Assembly: GCA_030998015.1 (NCBI GenBank)
Contig: JARWMV010000240.1
Span: 1,302,001 to 1,366,000 of the forward strand
Length of the DNA: 64,000 bases
Reading direction: 5' to 3'
Origin: Ceratorhiza oryzae-sativae
Lineage: Eukaryota > Basidiomycota > Agaricomycetes > Cantharellales > Ceratobasidiaceae
Shown: one piece after another, positions 61,076 through 64,000 of the stretch
Position numbering within the stretch: position 1 is the first letter of the stretch
How the letters are laid out: every line of letters begins with the position of its first letter
Made by a program: the position numbers and the translations under genes
The notes under the pieces: generated by a model
Seen by the model: the letters and a program-made list of their open reading frames with translations, nothing else
What the model was told of the DNA's origin: nothing
Database searches by the model: none

Positions 61076-62257
61076 CGTCGTTGCGCAGGCCGTGTCCGTG
61101 CCCAGAGCCTTATATCCATAGGGGCTCTTCTCTCCGCATCCCACACGGGCTCGTGAAATCCGTCCATCACTCGCGACCGATATGGTTGGTCGCCGCGTCC
61201 GGTTATCACCTAGCCGCCTAGTGGCTGTCCGGCACGTGTCAGCCACCATGTGGCTAACGTGAACACGCTGGCCGACTGCTGAGGCTTCAGTCCATCGCTC
61301 GGGTGGCATTGCACAAATGGGAATATGCTCATCAAGAAAGAGCCAAGACCTTATTCAATTATAGATCCCCACAAACTGCGTACAACTATCCCTGTGGCCA
61401 TGCAAGGATCAAGACTAGTAACCCAAATACGATCGCTCCATTCAGCCTAAAACCTGCTCGGAGATTCGAGCCACTGTTCATCTCGTCTTCCCACACGAAT
61501 TCAATCAGCCCCCCCCCCCCCGAGGCTGACCAGACGATGTTTTATGACCCCCTAGATCCTACCCCTGAGCATTAAGGGCATGGAACTTGATTATGACATT
61601 TTGTGAGAGAGCCCATCAAAGAAGAACTGTGGACACGCAACCGACAGGAGGGTCGGACAGCACACGTGACCCCTTGATCGCCAGCAGAGACCCACGACGA
61701 GGCCTGGGTCTGCGCGCTCGTGTTCCTCTCACAGTCTGTCGCTCACCCAGACTTGGACTTTAAGCGTGAAGAGTTTACCTCTGGGCTTACACAATAGAGT
61801 CTAGTGCCGCGGAGTGTGCTTGTGGGGGCGATCGCCCCGGCCGATGTCTGGGCGAGCTGGTCATTACGTCGTTGCCCGTTCAATCCTTCCTCCCGAAATA
61901 CCTTGCCCTGCTGATTTGTTGCACTTATGGCTTAGCATATACTGTCGAATAGCTGATCCGGAGCGAACATATGGTGTGTCCGTTTCGTGATGCGCAAGAT
62001 GCGTCTGGCTTGAACAACACCCTTGCACATGATGGGCTAAACTCGGCGAAATTGGAATTCCAGCAATAATAGAAGAGTACAGTATGTCAGTATCTTTGAT
62101 CCCATTTCAAATTGAACAGCCTTCGGGGATGCTGGACAGACATCTTGATCTCCTTGCTTATAAGAGCTGGCACTAAAACAGAGGCCGAACACAGAGGTCC
62201 TCACGACCGATTCCATCCCAGCAAACCCCACGAAAGGCACCTGGCTTTGTGATAGCC
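61076..62257. promoter_or_regulatory. Divergent promoter region, P450 and TPR genes
   Basis: About 1.2 kb between divergent starts. TATAAG occurs on the minus strand at 61109-61114 for the P450, and on the plus strand at 62161-62166, 92 nt before the TPR gene's ATG. A run of about a dozen C lies at 61510-61521. No other feature recognised. Confidence 0.45.
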
Positions 62258-64000
62258 ATGGAAGATGTGAAAAAGTACGTTATTGCCTAGTTATCAAAGC
62301 ACACACCCCTGCGACGCAAGTTATTCTAACGCAAGTTAATATAGCCAGAGTGCGGTCGATCAAAATAACAATCAGGATTCAAACCCCGATATATCAAATA
62401 CGAGTAAGGTCTTTTTAGAGATACAGCGATTGCAACTCTGCATCTCAAAGCCTTTTAGCCCAACCAGGCGTTTCCCATGGCAATGTTACAGACTTTGATA
62501 ACGCGCTAGATGACTATATCAACGGATTAAAGGCCTACCTTGATGGTCTAGAATCTGGGGTAGTGGAGGGTGTCCCCGATCCCGCCAGGTATGCCCAACT
62601 TAGTTTCCTGAACTACATACGACTCTGGTTTACTTATTGGCTCGCAATCGGAAGCCCGTTGAAATTTCTGCGCATACTTTTAACCTCCATCAACGACCTA
62701 AAATTGCAAGGCGAATCGCATGGGGATGTGGATGGATTAGAAGAGTCACTCGAGTTTCAAGATCAGAGTTTATCATCAATCAATGCGGGAGTCACGCCAA
62801 CGCTTGAGCTACCCGTGGGGTAGGAGATTTGCTAAACTTTCGGTTCGAGCGACTAGGAAATCTAGCAGACATTGGCGACGGTATCAAATACGCGACACGA
62901 GCATTGGCACTGAGTTCGAACGACAACACCCAGACGCCTAGCTGTTTGAATAGTCTTGGTGTGTGGCGCAAACGTCGGTTCGAGCGGTTGGGAGAACTTG
63001 AAGATTTGGACAACGCCATCGAATGCCTTTCGAAATTGCTCGAGCTTACTCCCGAGCACCACCCAGACCGAGCAGCCTGTTTGATCAATCTGGGGAACTC
63101 GTGGCAGATTAGGTTTAAACAACTTGGGGACATCATAGACTTGGACAAGGCGATCGAGTGTCATAGTCGTCTCTCAGCCTCATTCCAGACGGGCATCCAC
63201 ATAAAGCTGGTTGTCTGAGTAATCTAGGAAACTCTTGGAGAATTCGGTTCGAGCGGCTCGGGCGCGTCATAGATATCGACAAGGCTATCGAAAGCCATGC
63301 GCTGGCGGTCGATCTCACTCCTGATCGGCATCCACATAAACCAGGTCGCCTCAGCAACCTTGGAAACGCGTTCCAGAGCCGATTTGGGCGTCTTGGCATC
63401 GAATCGGACTTGGACAAAGCAATCGAATTCCATACCATATCCGCCGAGCTCACTCCAATTGGCATCCGCACAAGTCGGCGTGCATAACCAATCTCGGAAA
63501 CTCGTTGCGGGGTCGGTTCGGCGACTGGGAAACATTGAAGACATCGACAAAGCAATCGAATATCATGCGTTGTCGGTCGAGATCACCCCCGAGGGTCATC
63601 CAGAGCGGCCAAACTGTTTGCAAAACCTCGCCAAGTCGTGGCAGAGTCGATTCGAGCGGCTCGGTGGCGTCGCGGATATCGACAAGGCGATTGAATGCTA
63701 TTCAAAATCACTCGATCTCGTTCCCGAGGGTCACGCGATCAGGCCAGGTCTTCTATACGGCATTGGCAGCCTAAGGATCACTCGATATGAGCACTTTCAG
63801 GAGGCCTCAGACCTCGAATCTGCTTTCGCATTCTTCGAGAAGAGCGCTCTGCTTCCAGTCGTTGATCCTCGAATCCAATTCGTCTCTGCATTGAACTGGG
63901 CTCGCTGTTCACATCTATTTGACGTGTCTCCTCTTCAAGCGTACCAAACGGCATTTGGCTTATTTCCGCATCTTGTTTGGCTAGGGCATACTGTTCAAGA
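62258..64000 (+). CDS. TPR-repeat protein (probable TPR-CHAT type), 3' end outside window
   Basis: The start at 62258 opens a tiny first exon (MEDVK), spliced to a Gln/Asn-rich exon and then a helical domain (DNALDDYINGLKAYLDGLE). From about 62.83 kb, tetratricopeptide repeats of about 42-50 residues follow one another, for example RFERLGELEDLDNAIE, FKQLGDIIDLDKAIE and RFERLGGVADIDKAIE, each with NLGNSW-type helices. The last visible part (HFQEASDLESAFAFFEKSA, ALNWARCSHLF) is typical of what precedes a CHAT caspase-like domain in agaricomycete proteins; the domain itself is not in the window. The frame breaks four times (about 62815, 63178, 63455 and 63525), each repaired by one added base, mostly in C or G runs. 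Confidence 0.8.

Noticed and set aside
60602..61309. Upstream-extended start for the P450 at 61309
   Set aside because: It lies upstream of a TATAAG at 61109-61114, and the membrane helix region begins naturally at [10 protein letters not shown] (61075).

Overview
The window is nuclear DNA of a filamentous fungus. Genes are broken by many short GT-AG introns (mostly about 50-70 nt). The gene content points to a plant-biomass-degrading basidiomycete: a GH7 cellobiohydrolase with a CBM1, an AA9 monooxygenase, a GH1 beta-glucosidase, a fungal thaumatin-like protein, NACHT-WD40 (NWD) and TPR-type STAND proteins, and expanded F-box families. I infer an agaricomycete, most likely Rhizoctonia/Ceratobasidium-like. 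The species is not proven by the sequence. No tRNA, rRNA, CRISPR array or bacterial-style operon was seen.

Layout. 1-5 kb: the 3' part of a GH1 beta-glucosidase and a convergent GH7-CBM1 cellobiohydrolase. 5.7-9.3 kb: two tandem F-box proteins, each needing two single-base frame corrections. 9.6 kb: a ~187-bp foldback (MITE-like) element whose relative lies at 38.9 kb. 11-14 kb: a tandem pair of short-chain dehydrogenases. 14.2-16.5 kb: an AA9 LPMO and ribosomal protein eL39, whose ATG sits alone in its own exon. 18.2-18.8 kb: the last exon of a single-pass membrane protein. 19.4-21.5 kb: a young, 5'-truncated LINE flanked by a perfect 15-bp target-site duplication. 22-26.7 kb: an NWD NLR-like gene with 14 WD40 repeats. 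28.4-29.6 kb: a decayed LINE. 30.6-34.5 kb: an 11-exon Zn2Cys6 transcription factor. 35.5-36.5 kb: a thaumatin-like protein. 42.1-43.3 kb: a secreted CBM19-like protein. 44.1-47.6 kb: a dead and an intact F-box gene. 48.6-50.7 kb: a probable tail-anchored protein followed by GET1, a receptor subunit for tail-anchored protein insertion. 51.3-52.0 kb: an organellar FKBP. 56-61 kb: a second Zn2Cys6 regulator beside a cytochrome P450. 62.3 kb to the end: a TPR-repeat protein whose C-terminus lies outside the window.

How the genes fit together. GH7, AA9 and GH1 cover cellulose attack from crystalline chain ends and oxidative cleavage to cellobiose hydrolysis. The thaumatin-like and CBM19-like proteins point to glucan and chitin binding at the wall. 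Several of these secreted-protein genes have a TATA box close to the start, as expected for inducible genes. NWD, TPR and F-box genes are typical fast-evolving accessory families. Eleven apparent single-base frame breaks occur in otherwise well-preserved genes, at least seven of them in or beside short C or G runs. This looks more like consensus error than gene death and should be settled before any of these genes is called a pseudogene.
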